The notes under the pieces are model-generated. The model did no database searches and was not told the DNA's origin. It saw nothing but the letters and a program-made list of their open reading frames with translations. A program made the translations under genes and the position numbers. From the NCBI GenBank assembly GCA_934561055.1, contig CAKTFN010000003.1:1-64000 (forward strand): 64,000 nt of DNA, given 5' to 3'. Origin of the DNA: an uncultured Eubacteriales bacterium. GTDB taxonomy: Bacteria; Bacillota; Clostridia; Oscillospirales; Acutalibacteraceae. Of this stretch, positions 8,079 through 15,877 are shown piece by piece (positions within the stretch are counted from its first letter, which is position 1; every line of letters begins with the position of its first letter).

Positions 8079-8780
8079 TTATCTATTGAAAACAATACGC
8101 ACAAAAAGCCTTTTGAGAAGATATCTTCTCCATTGCACCTTTTGACGGAACGAAGTTTTGCCGCCCGTAACGTTGTTTCCGTGGATTCTGTAATAAATGA
8201 GCGGAGCGTCAATGAACTCAACTTTTCCGAACTTTTCTCCCATAAGGCCGATCCATTGGTCGTGCATCGGGACATATCTCGGAATCGGCATGATTTTTTT
8301 GAGAAGCTTTCTGTCAAACGCCATGCAGCAGCCCATATATGAATTTTTCACGATATTGCGAAAAAAGCCTTTTTTGCTTCCTCTTTTTTGAAAGAAGGAA
8401 TAGTCGGTGATATTAAGGTTTTCGTCCGTGACATAAGCGTTGTGAAGAACAAGGGTTGCACCGTTTTCAAACGCTTCGGTAACCCTTGAAACTTTGTTCG
8501 GAAGCCAAACGTCGTCCTGGTCGCAAAGAAAAATTTTATCTCCTTTGCAGTATCTGATTGCATTGACAAAATTCTGAACAACACCCTTTCCCTTTCCTTC
8601 AACATAAATTATTCTCGAATCTTTCGCCATAAGCGAGCGAACGATTTTTTCGGTCGGTCCGCCGGGTCTGTCGTCGGAAACGATTATTTCGTCGTCGGCC
8701 GAAAGCTGAGGAAGAATCGAGCAAAGCTGTTCTTCAATATATTTTTCGCCTTTATAGGCGGCGAGTGCAACGGAAATCAT
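8079..8780 (-). CDS. Family 2 glycosyltransferase
   Basis: 233 residues, short but complete. MISVALAAYKGEKYIEEQL opens the GT-A fold; IIVSDD (about residue 35) and LCDQDDVWLPNK (about 95-106, DXD) bind the nucleotide-sugar; MHDQWIG in the second half resembles the acceptor/catalytic loop of rhamnosyl- and galactosyltransferases. The start is ATG 8780 behind GAGGTG. It is the first gene of the GT2-GT2-glycerophosphotransferase operon; 12 bases separate it from the next gene. Confidence 0.88.
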   Translation of the reverse strand: MISVALAAYKGEKYIEEQLCSILPQLSADDEIIVSDDRPGGPTEKIVRSLMAKDSRIIYVEGKGKGVVQNFVNAIRYCKGDKIFLCDQDDVWLPNKVSRVTEAFENGATLVLHNAYVTDENLNITDYSFFQKRGSKKGFFRNIVKNSYMGCCMAFDRKLLKKIMPIPRYVPMHDQWIGLMGEKFGKVEFIDAPLIYYRIHGNNVTGGKTSFRQKVQWRRYLLKRLFVRIVFNR

Positions 8781-8827
8781 CGGTAAGTCACCTCAAGAAA
8801 AAATAAAAAGCGGATTTTACTTTTTAC

Positions 8828-8856
8828 AGTATATCACTTTTTGAGCCTTTTTACAA
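8828..8856 (-). promoter_or_regulatory. Promoter of the glycosyltransferase operon
   Basis: Minus strand TTGTAA (8851-8856), 17 bases, TATACT (8828-8833), about 48 bases upstream of the first glycosyltransferase. Confidence 0.65.
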
Positions 8857-8897
8857 GCTAAAGATAACCGAAGCGCACCGACTCGGTCAAAGCCGTT

Positions 8898-9791
8898 TCA
8901 TTTTTTGACCGCGCGGCAAAGAGAAAAGTCTCCCGGCGAATTCATGATTCCGGTTCCGGACGTGAATCGGTTGTGCAGTTCAAAGAATCTTTTGTTTATA
9001 TCCTGCGTTTCAAGATACTCATAAATTTTGAAGCCGTTTTTTTCAAGAAGCTTTTCAATTTCGGCGTAAGAATACCTGCTTTTCATTTCCTCCCCTGCGC
9101 CTTCGGCGAGCTTTTCCGTAGCGGTCGGCTCAAAGCCGGACATTTTTGAGTAGAAGTCAAAAACAAGATCGCTTCCCTCGCAAAGAACGGACGAAAGCTT
9201 TTCGAGAAGTGACCGGAACTCATTTTCGGAAAGATAATGGCAAAGGCCGAGCATACTCACAAAAGTTTTTTCGCCCTTTTTGAAACCTGCCGAAAGAAGG
9301 CTTTCTTTAAAATCCGCCGAAAGGTCGCACCCGACAAAGGAAACATAGTCATGTGAAACGTTCGCCCTTTCAAGGCGGCGAAGCTTTTCTTCAATCATTT
9401 CATTTTTATCAAGATCAAAAGCACGAAACTTTCCTTTGAATTCTTCCCGGTACGGCATTGAGTCATAACCCGAACCGAGAAGAAGGAACTGCTTTGCGCC
9501 GAGCATTACCGAATTTTTGAGAGCGTCAAGGCAGAATGCGCTCCTTGAAACAACGGCCGGAGCAAGGCGAACATTGACGATTTTTTCAAGCACCTCTTCC
9601 TTCGTTCCTTCAAAGTCCGGAAGAAAAAATGACGAACCGTTTTTCATTGAAGAAGAAACGGTTTCGTATTCCTCTTTTGTCATAAACTTTTCGGCAAGCT
9701 CATCGTCATAAACGGGAAGAAAGCTCTTTTTGGTGTGGTATGCACGTGAGAAAAGCGCAATGAGAGCGGTCATGCTTTGGTTCTTTTTCAT
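8898..9791 (-). CDS. Class I SAM-dependent methyltransferase, leucine carboxyl methyltransferase-type
   Basis: 297 residues. LLGSGYDSMPYRE (about residues 102-114) is the SAM glycine-rich loop and FRAFDLDKNEM (about 123-133) has the acidic ribose-binding residue, in the pattern of the LCMT/TcmP-like family. SMLGLCHYLSENEF follows in the middle. Bacterial members methylate carboxylates or small molecules, but no substrate can be named. It lies upstream of the glycosyltransferase operon on the same strand but has about 117 bases and that operon's promoter after it, so it is probably a separate unit. Confidence 0.75.
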   Translation of the reverse strand: MKKNQSMTALIALFSRAYHTKKSFLPVYDDELAEKFMTKEEYETVSSSMKNGSSFFLPDFEGTKEEVLEKIVNVRLAPAVVSRSAFCLDALKNSVMLGAKQFLLLGSGYDSMPYREEFKGKFRAFDLDKNEMIEEKLRRLERANVSHDYVSFVGCDLSADFKESLLSAGFKKGEKTFVSMLGLCHYLSENEFRSLLEKLSSVLCEGSDLVFDFYSKMSGFEPTATEKLAEGAGEEMKSRYSYAEIEKLLEKNGFKIYEYLETQDINKRFFELHNRFTSGTGIMNSPGDFSLCRAVKK

Positions 9792-10140
9792 ATATAATAT
9801 TTTATCCTTTCTTCGTCAAAAACCGCTTTGAAAAACGTTCAAAACGATTCTTTGAAAACTTAGCCGCCGGCCGAGGCTTTGTATATTTAATACACCTAAA
9901 ACGGAATAAAAACAAGACTTGTTTTTTTCCTCAATTTGTGCTTGGAGCCAAAAATTGGCGTAAGTTGTGCAAATTTTTACAAAATTTACAAAATTCCGGC
10001 CCAATCTATAGATAAAAAATCAATAGATTTTACTTTCAAAATTTGCTAAAATTTTTTGAATGGTGAAAAGTGTGGTTTTCTGCGCTTTTCTCTGTCAAAA
10101 CTAACTTTTGTTAATTATTATTTACAGGAGGATGATTCCG
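9792..10140. other. Intergenic region upstream of ppdK
   Basis: No gene is supported here. A possible plus-strand promoter is TTTACA (9985-9990), 16 bases, TATAGA (10007-10012). The -10 overlaps an inverted repeat with 7-bp arms AATCTAT (10003-10009) and ATAGATT (10023-10029), a possible regulator site. The long AT-rich leader (about 120 bases) before ppdK is otherwise unremarkable. Confidence 0.35.
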
Positions 10141-12768
10141 ATGAGCAAAAAATATGTATACCAGTTCAAGGAAGGTAACGCAAACATGCGTGAGCTCCTT
10201 GGCGGTAAGGGCGCAAACCTTGCAGAGATGACCTCTCTCGGTCTCCCCGTTCCCCAGGGCTTCACAATTTCAACCGAAGCCTGCACTCAGTATTATGAAG
10301 ACGGCAGACAGATCAATGATGAAATCCGCGCCGAAATCATGAAGAACATTGACCTTCTTGAAGCAACAACCGGCAAAAAGTTCGGCGATAAAGAGAACCC
10401 GCTTCTCGTTTCCGTTCGTTCCGGCGCAAGAGCTTCAATGCCCGGTATGATGGACACAATCCTCAACCTCGGCCTTAATGAAGACGTTGTTGCCGTAATC
10501 GCAGAAAAGTCAAACAATCCCCGTTGGGCTTGGGACTGCTACAGACGTTTCATTCAGATGTACTCCGACGTTGTTATGGAAGTCGGAAAGAAGTACTTTG
10601 AAGAACTCATCGACAAGATGAAGGCTGACCGCGGCGTTACTCAGGACGTTGAGCTTACCGCAGACGACCTCAAGGAACTCGCTTCTCAGTTCAAGGCTGA
10701 ATACAAGGCAAAGATCGGCGCCGATTTCCCGTCGGATCCGAAGGAACAGCTCTTCGGCGCAATCAAGGCCGTTTTCCGTTCATGGGACAACCCGCGTGCA
10801 AACGTTTACCGTCGTGACAACGATATCCCGTATTCATGGGGTACTGCCGTTAACGTTCAGTCAATGGCATTCGGCAACATGGGCGACGACTGCGGAACCG
10901 GCGTTGCTTTCACCCGTGACCCGGCAACCGGCGCAAAGGGACTCTTCGGTGAATTCCTCACCAACGCACAGGGCGAAGACGTTGTTGCCGGCGTTCGTAC
11001 CCCGATGCACATTCAGGAAATGGCTCAGAAGTTCCCCGAAGCTTTTGAAGAATTCAAAAAGGTTTGCTCAACTCTTGAAAATCATTACAGAGATATGCAG
11101 GACATGGAGTTCACCGTTGAACACGGAAAGCTCTTCATGCTCCAGACAAGAAACGGAAAGAGAACCGCTCAGGCTGCACTCAAGATCGCTTGCGACCTTG
11201 TTGACGAAGGTATGAGAACAGAAGAAGAAGCCGTTGCAATGATCGACCCGAGAAACCTCGACACTCTTCTTCACCCGCAGTTCGACGCAAAGGTTCTTAA
11301 GACCGCTACCCCGATCGGCAAGGGTCTCGGTGCTTCGCCGGGTGCTGCTTGCGGCCAGATCGTCTTCACGGCAGACGACGCAGCAGCTTGGAAAGCACAG
11401 GGCAAGAAGGTTGTTCTTGTTCGTCTTGAAACTTCACCGGAAGACATCACCGGCATGAAGGCTTCTCAGGGTATTCTCACCGTTCGCGGCGGTATGACCT
11501 CTCACGCAGCCGTTGTTGCCCGCGGTATGGGTACTTGCTGCGTTTCGGGCTGCTCCGACATCGCAATGGACGAAGCTAACAAGAAGTTCACCCTTGCAGG
11601 AAAGACCTTCCACGAAGGCGACGTAATTTCAATCGACGGTTCAACCGGTAACATCTATGACGGTGAAATTCCGACCGTTGACGCAACAATCGCAGGCGAA
11701 TTCGGCAGAATCATGTCCTGGGCCGACAAGTACAGAAAACTCAAGGTAAGAACCAATGCCGACACTCCGGCAGACGCTAAGAAAGCACGTGAACTCGGCG
11801 CAGAAGGCATCGGCCTTTGCAGAACCGAGCATATGTTCTTTGAAGCTGACAGAATCGCAGCATTCCGTGAAATGATCTGCTCCGATACGGTTGAAGAAAG
11901 AGAAGCTGCTCTTAACAAGATTCTTCCGATGCAGCAGGCTGACTTTGAAAAGCTTTACGAAGCTCTTGAAGGCTGCCCGGTAACCATCAGATTCCTTGAT
12001 CCGCCGCTTCACGAGTTCGTTCCGACTGAAGAGGCTGACATCGAAGCTCTCGCAAAGGCTCAGGGCAAGAGCGTTGAAGCAATCAAGACTATCATCGCTT
12101 CTCTCCATGAGTTCAACCCGATGATGGGTCACAGAGGCTGCCGTCTTGCAGTTACCTATCCGGAAATCGCAAAGATGCAGACCAAGGCTGTTATCCGTGC
12201 GGCAATCAACGTTTCAAAGGCACATCCGGATTGGAAGATCGTTCCGGAAATCATGATTCCGCTCGTTGGCGAAGTTAAGGAACTCAAGTATGTTAAGAAG
12301 TTCGTTGTTGAAACCGCTGACGCAGAAATCGCAGCAGCAGGCGCCGACCTCAAGTACGAAGTCGGTACAATGATCGAAATTCCGAGAGCCGCTCTCACCG
12401 CTGATGAGATTGCAAAGGAAGCTGACTTCTTCTGCTTCGGAACCAACGACCTTACTCAGATGACCTTCGGCTTCAGCCGTGACGACGCAGGTAAGTTCCT
12501 TGACGCTTACTACGACGCAAAGATTTTTGAAAACGATCCGTTTGCAAAGCTTGACCAGAACGGCGTTGGCAAGCTCATGAAGATGACTCTTGACCTCGGC
12601 AAGCCGGTTAACCCCGCTCTTCACTGCGGAATCTGCGGCGAACACGGCGGCGATCCCTCGTCCGTTGAGTTCTGCCACAAGATCGGTCTTGACTATGTTT
12701 CATGCTCACCGTTCAGAGTTCCCATCGCAAGACTTGCCGCCGCTCAGGCTGCAATCGCTGAGAAATAA
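10141..12768 (+). CDS. ppdK: Pyruvate, phosphate dikinase
   Basis: 875 residues, the standard PPDK length. It interconverts pyruvate + ATP + Pi with PEP + AMP + PPi and in Clostridia often replaces or supplements pyruvate kinase. The N-terminal ATP-grasp domain starts YQFKEGNANMRELLGGKGANLAEM; the swivelling phosphohistidine is in GGMTSHAAVVARGMGTCC (about residues 453-470); the C-terminal PEP barrel has EGIGLCRTEHMFF and ends near NPALHCGICGEHGG. I chose ATG 10141, 9 bases after AGGAGG; an upstream in-frame ATG at 10108 lacks a ribosome site. Confidence 0.97.
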   Translation: MSKKYVYQFKEGNANMRELLGGKGANLAEMTSLGLPVPQGFTISTEACTQYYEDGRQINDEIRAEIMKNIDLLEATTGKKFGDKENPLLVSVRSGARASMPGMMDTILNLGLNEDVVAVIAEKSNNPRWAWDCYRRFIQMYSDVVMEVGKKYFEELIDKMKADRGVTQDVELTADDLKELASQFKAEYKAKIGADFPSDPKEQLFGAIKAVFRSWDNPRANVYRRDNDIPYSWGTAVNVQSMAFGNMGDDCGTGVAFTRDPATGAKGLFGEFLTNAQGEDVVAGVRTPMHIQEMAQKFPEAFEEFKKVCSTLENHYRDMQDMEFTVEHGKLFMLQTRNGKRTAQAALKIACDLVDEGMRTEEEAVAMIDPRNLDTLLHPQFDAKVLKTATPIGKGLGASPGAACGQIVFTADDAAAWKAQGKKVVLVRLETSPEDITGMKASQGILTVRGGMTSHAAVVARGMGTCCVSGCSDIAMDEANKKFTLAGKTFHEGDVISIDGSTGNIYDGEIPTVDATIAGEFGRIMSWADKYRKLKVRTNADTPADAKKARELGAEGIGLCRTEHMFFEADRIAAFREMICSDTVEEREAALNKILPMQQADFEKLYEALEGCPVTIRFLDPPLHEFVPTEEADIEALAKAQGKSVEAIKTIIASLHEFNPMMGHRGCRLAVTYPEIAKMQTKAVIRAAINVSKAHPDWKIVPEIMIPLVGEVKELKYVKKFVVETADAEIAAAGADLKYEVGTMIEIPRAALTADEIAKEADFFCFGTNDLTQMTFGFSRDDAGKFLDAYYDAKIFENDPFAKLDQNGVGKLMKMTLDLGKPVNPALHCGICGEHGGDPSSVEFCHKIGLDYVSCSPFRVPIARLAAAQAAIAEK

Positions 12769-12786
12769 TTTCGGCTTTATACAAAA

Positions 12787-12824
12787 AATTACTCCGTGGT
12801 TCGAAAGAACTGCGGAGTTTTTTG
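12787..12824 (+). terminator. Terminator of ppdK
   Basis: 12-bp stem ACTCCGTGGTTC/GAACTGCGGAGT (12791-12802, 12807-12818, two G-T pairs), GAAA tetraloop, then a T run. Confidence 0.9.
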
Positions 12825-12858
12825 TTGACTTTTTTGTTTAGTTTTCGATAAAATGTTA

Positions 12859-12885
12859 CCCCATGATTCAAGCCGAACCATGGGG
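12859..12885 (-). terminator. Hairpin after the first LRR gene
   Basis: Perfect 7-bp arms CCCCATG (12859-12865) and CATGGGG (12879-12885), about 20 bases past the stop of the minus-strand LRR gene. The T run is weak, so termination is only probable. Confidence 0.45.
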
Positions 12886-12905
12886 CATCGATTTATTCGA
12901 TATAT

Positions 12906-13877
12906 TTAATAATGCTTTGCACCGCAGGAGCAGTATTGATTTGTTTTGAAGATTTTCCAAAAGAACAAAGCTATTTTATAGAAGAATTTTGAAATTCCAC
13001 CCTTGTGGCAAATGTGTGAGCAATTTGAAGAAGTATCATCAAGCACAATAAAAGTGAAACCGTTATTCTTAGCATAAAATTCGGCGGAAGAACCCGTATA
13101 TCCGCAAATTGTAAAGTCATCAAGCTTAACAATTTCCTTTTTGTCTTCACCGGTAAAAACATAACCTAATGCGCCATCTCCAATTTTCTTAACACCCTTT
13201 GGAATCGTAATTTGTGTTATATTGCACTCTAAAAATGCGAAATCCATTATTTCCGTTACACTGTTCGGTATAATCACCTCTGTCAGTTCGATGCAGGACG
13301 CAAAGGCACCCGAAGCAATATCCGTTATCCCTTCGGGAATAACAACCTTTTTTAGTTTTGTACACTCATTAAACATAGCACTGGGTATACGTGTCATACT
13401 TTCAGGAAGGGTTGCACTTGTTAAAGAGGTACAACAGGCAAATGCAGAAGTACCAATATACGTTACTCCTTTCGGTAAAACAATGCTTTCTAAGCTTTCA
13501 CAATCCATAAAAGCACCCGATCCAATAAAAGTAACGCTGTCCCCAAAGTTTATATATTTTAACGATTTGCACCTCCAAAATGCCCTTTCTCCCAAGTAGG
13601 TTACATTCTTTCCCATTGTTATCCCCGTCAGTTCATTACATCCATAAAAAGCCTGATGCATTATACTTGTCACCGGATAACCACACAAGGTGTCCGGAAT
13701 TACAACATTTCCGCCGATGGACTTATCGCAACTTTCAATCGTTGCTTTTCCGTTTTCAACGGAATATGTGTAGTAACCTTCCGTTCCCCTCTCGGCCGCA
13801 CTTGCGCCAAACGCCGTACACAACAGCATTACCGCAAGAAAAAGCATAAGTACCGAAATTTTTTTACCGTTTTTCAT
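12906..13877 (-). CDS. Secreted BspA-type leucine-rich-repeat protein
   Basis: 323 residues. ATG 13877 with GGAG upstream gives a signal peptide (basic start, long hydrophobic stretch, AFGASAAE cleavage region near residue 28). Then come about eight LRR_5 units of the form 'F..C..L..I.IP..V..I...AF..C' (about residues 60-250). The last 40 residues form a Cys-rich tail with CSHICHKGG, FFWKIF and C-terminal CSCGAKHY, shared with the LRR protein at 49.7 kb. LRR_5 proteins act at the cell surface in adhesion or binding. The gene is divergent from an XRE regulator across a perfect palindrome that covers its -35 box. An upstream in-frame ATG (13973) would destroy the signal peptide and overlap the promoter, so it is rejected. 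Confidence 0.85.
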   Translation of the reverse strand: MKNGKKISVLMLFLAVMLLCTAFGASAAERGTEGYYTYSVENGKATIESCDKSIGGNVVIPDTLCGYPVTSIMHQAFYGCNELTGITMGKNVTYLGERAFWRCKSLKYINFGDSVTFIGSGAFMDCESLESIVLPKGVTYIGTSAFACCTSLTSATLPESMTRIPSAMFNECTKLKKVVIPEGITDIASGAFASCIELTEVIIPNSVTEIMDFAFLECNITQITIPKGVKKIGDGALGYVFTGEDKKEIVKLDDFTICGYTGSSAEFYAKNNGFTFIVLDDTSSNCSHICHKGGISKFFYKIALFFWKIFKTNQYCSCGAKHY

Positions 13878-13931
13878 AACAAAACTCCTTTTTAAAAGTA
13901 TTTTTACGACTTTATTTTTGCCGTCGGAAAG

Positions 13932-13960
13932 ATTATAGCATATTATTTTGATTTTGTCTA
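13932..13960 (-). promoter_or_regulatory. Promoter of the first LRR gene
   Basis: Minus strand TAGACA (13955-13960), 17 bases, TATAAT (13932-13937). The -35 lies inside the 24-bp palindrome at 13952-13975, so a bound regulator would block it. Confidence 0.75.
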
Positions 13961-13975
13961 TTATAATAGACAAAA
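13952..13975. promoter_or_regulatory. Perfect 24-bp palindromic operator
   Basis: TTTTGTCTATTA (13952-13963) is followed directly by its exact reverse complement (13964-13975). It lies between divergent LRR and XRE genes, covers the LRR -35, and places a TAGACA on each arm. It is the natural candidate site for the adjacent XRE regulator. Confidence 0.7.
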
Positions 13976-14021
13976 ATTTTTCTGTTGCGTTTACACTTTT
14001 TACAGAAGGAGTGTGTCTACG

Positions 14022-14255
14022 ATGATAGAATTTAATTCAGATGCAGCAGGAAATGTTATAAAACGAATCCGCAAAGAAAAAGGTCAGTCACAAGAGGTTT
14101 GCAGTGGTCTTGCCGGCATTGCAAGAAGCCACCTTGCAATGATTGAAAACCATGCTAAAAGCCCTAATTTTGAAACGATCTGGAAAATTTCATGTGCTTT
14201 CGGAATGAGGCCGAACGAGCTGGTATGCGAAATCGAAAAAGAATGTGAAAAGTAA
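14022..14255 (+). CDS. XRE-family HTH regulator
   Basis: 77 residues, one helix-turn-helix domain and little else. NVIKRIRKEKGQSQEVCSGLAGIARSHLAMIENHAKSP shows helix 1, the turn and the recognition helix in order, then IWKISCAFGMRPNEL. ATG 14022 is chosen because AGAAGGAG (14004-14011) is 10 bases before it; the in-frame GTG at 14013 touches that site. It is divergent from the LRR gene with a perfect palindrome between them, so it probably represses or switches that surface protein. No ligand domain is present, so how it senses a signal is unknown. Confidence 0.85.
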   Translation: MIEFNSDAAGNVIKRIRKEKGQSQEVCSGLAGIARSHLAMIENHAKSPNFETIWKISCAFGMRPNELVCEIEKECEK

Positions 14256-14266
14256 CCTAAAAAAAT

Positions 14267-14298
14267 AGGACTGCTTCGCTTGAAGCAGTTCCTTTTTT
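14267..14298. terminator. Terminator after the XRE gene
   Basis: AGGACTGCTTC (14267-14277) pairs with GAAGCAGTTCCT (14282-14293) with one bulged base, A run before and T run after, so it could work on both strands. A second hairpin with plus-strand T run follows (AGAGTCGG 14321-14328 / CCGGCTCT 14338-14345). Confidence 0.8.
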
Positions 14299-14358
14299 AT
14301 TCTTACATAATATTATCCGAAGAGTCGGAAATCTTTACCGGCTCTTTTTTGCGCGATT

Positions 14359-14415
14359 TCACGACGGCTCGGCAATTTTGCTTTGATAAATCGGTGTCTG
14401 TGAATATTGATCCAT
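14359..14415 (-). CDS. Very short ORF with ribosome site, possibly frameshifted
   Basis: 18 codons beginning MDQYSQTPIYQ and ending KIAEPS, with AAAGGAG 8 bases before the ATG (14415) and a bidirectional terminator about 60-90 bases downstream. In a shifted frame the text continues as REIAQKRAGKDFRLFG and stops at 14313, so the gene may have lost two bases (a CG) near 14362. It could be a decayed small gene or chance; I do not recognise it. A -10-like TATGAT lies upstream without a good -35. Confidence 0.3.
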   Translation of the reverse strand: MDQYSQTPIYQSKIAEPS

Positions 14416-14539
14416 GCTATTCTCTCCTTTAAACATAATATTTTTTTGACTGATTTCACTGTATCATAAAAAACCAGCCGTTAATATTATTCCAATAAAA
14501 AAACAGGGCCTTCATCTTTGAATCGGCCCCGGTTTATTT

Positions 14540-15877
14540 TTATTCACTTATCACCGCACACTCTCTTATGCCGTAATAAAGGAAAGAATCAACAACGCTT
14601 TCGTCAATTCTCTCGCCGCAGACAACGAGCGGAATTGCCGGAGGGCAGCTGATCGCCGCCGAAGCGCAGATTCGTCCGACGCAGTTTTGAACGGGCAAAA
14701 CCTCGCTTTTTTTGAAGATCGCCTCGCGCGGGGTCAAAACCGTTTTCGGCTTCGGCAAAGGCGGCGCTTTTTTTGAAATCGGCGGCCTTTTTTCAACGGA
14801 AAGAAGAACCTTTAAAAGCCGCTCAAAATCTTCCTTTTTATTATACGGCGAAAGCATGAGAACCAGATAATCCGGGTCATAAAATTCAGGAAAGACACCG
14901 TCTTTTTCAAGAATTTTTGAAAGTTCCCCGCCCGTATATCCGAAGCTTTTTGTTTCAAGCGTAATTTTAAGAGTTTCATTTTGAAGCACCGAAAATCCGT
15001 GTTCACGAAGCTTTTTTTTTAGAATTTCAACTTTCGGAAGAAACGTTTCAAGCTCTTTTTTGAAAAATCCGAAGCGGTCATTCATTGCGTCGAGCGATTG
15101 CAAAATGAGATATGACGGACTGCTTGAGCCGAAAAGCGAAAGCGACGAAACCGCCCGTTCCATGAAAATTTTCGGTGCGCTTTTTGCAATATGAAGATAC
15201 GCGCCGCCCGTAACAACAGGGAGCGTTTTATGCGCCGAATCGCAACAAATGTCTGCGCCGAGATCAATCGGGTGACGTGATTGCGGCAAAAATTTCAGGT
15301 ATGCACCGTGGGCATTGTCAACGGCGAGGATCACTCCCTTCTTTTTGCAAGCTTCAAAAACACCTTCAATGTCCGCCGTGTTTCCGAGATAGTCCGGACT
15401 TGTGAGATAAACAGCGGTGATTTTTCCGTCATTTTCAAGTTCTTTTTCAATCTCTTCCGCTGTGACTCGGCACGAATGATAGGTTGTTGAAGTGCTCATC
15501 GGAAAAAGCCATTTGATTTTTATTCCGAGAAGGGCGCACGCATTGAGAAAAGCCTTATGTGCATTCCGTGCGGCCAAAATATACGGCTCTTTTCCCTCTT
15601 CAAAAGCGTGAAGCGAAAGAAGGTGAAGCATCGCCTGAATGCAAAGCGTTGAGCCGCCGGCCGAATAAAAAGTTTTTGAACCGAACGCTTCGCTTGCGTT
15701 TTTCTCGCTTTCGGCAATTATTCCGTCGGGAGCAAAGAGATTATCTGCACCGTCAATTTCGGTAATGTCGAGTTCTTCAAATCCGAGAAAGCTCTTTCCC
15801 TTATGGCCGGGCATATGAAAACGCGAAGGCTCGCTTTTTGAATATTCCCTCACGAAATCACAAACAGGTTTACTCAT
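14540..15877 (-). CDS. Orn/Lys/Arg decarboxylase-family PLP enzyme
   Basis: 445 residues, the short form of the family (YaaO/SpeA-like aspartate-aminotransferase fold). RFHMPGHKG (about residues 18-26), DNAHGAYLKF (about 186-195) and the PLP-lysine block DSAHKTLPVVTGGAYLH (about 215-231) are conserved. Family members decarboxylate arginine, lysine or ornithine to polyamine precursors; the substrate here is not determinable. The ATG overlaps the stop of scfB as ATGA (15874-15877), implying translational coupling with the SCIFF maturase, an unusual partner. The C-terminal third (about 370-445) is the small family-specific domain. Confidence 0.87.
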   Translation of the reverse strand: MSKPVCDFVREYSKSEPSRFHMPGHKGKSFLGFEELDITEIDGADNLFAPDGIIAESEKNASEAFGSKTFYSAGGSTLCIQAMLHLLSLHAFEEGKEPYILAARNAHKAFLNACALLGIKIKWLFPMSTSTTYHSCRVTAEEIEKELENDGKITAVYLTSPDYLGNTADIEGVFEACKKKGVILAVDNAHGAYLKFLPQSRHPIDLGADICCDSAHKTLPVVTGGAYLHIAKSAPKIFMERAVSSLSLFGSSSPSYLILQSLDAMNDRFGFFKKELETFLPKVEILKKKLREHGFSVLQNETLKITLETKSFGYTGGELSKILEKDGVFPEFYDPDYLVLMLSPYNKKEDFERLLKVLLSVEKRPPISKKAPPLPKPKTVLTPREAIFKKSEVLPVQNCVGRICASAAISCPPAIPLVVCGERIDESVVDSFLYYGIRECAVISE

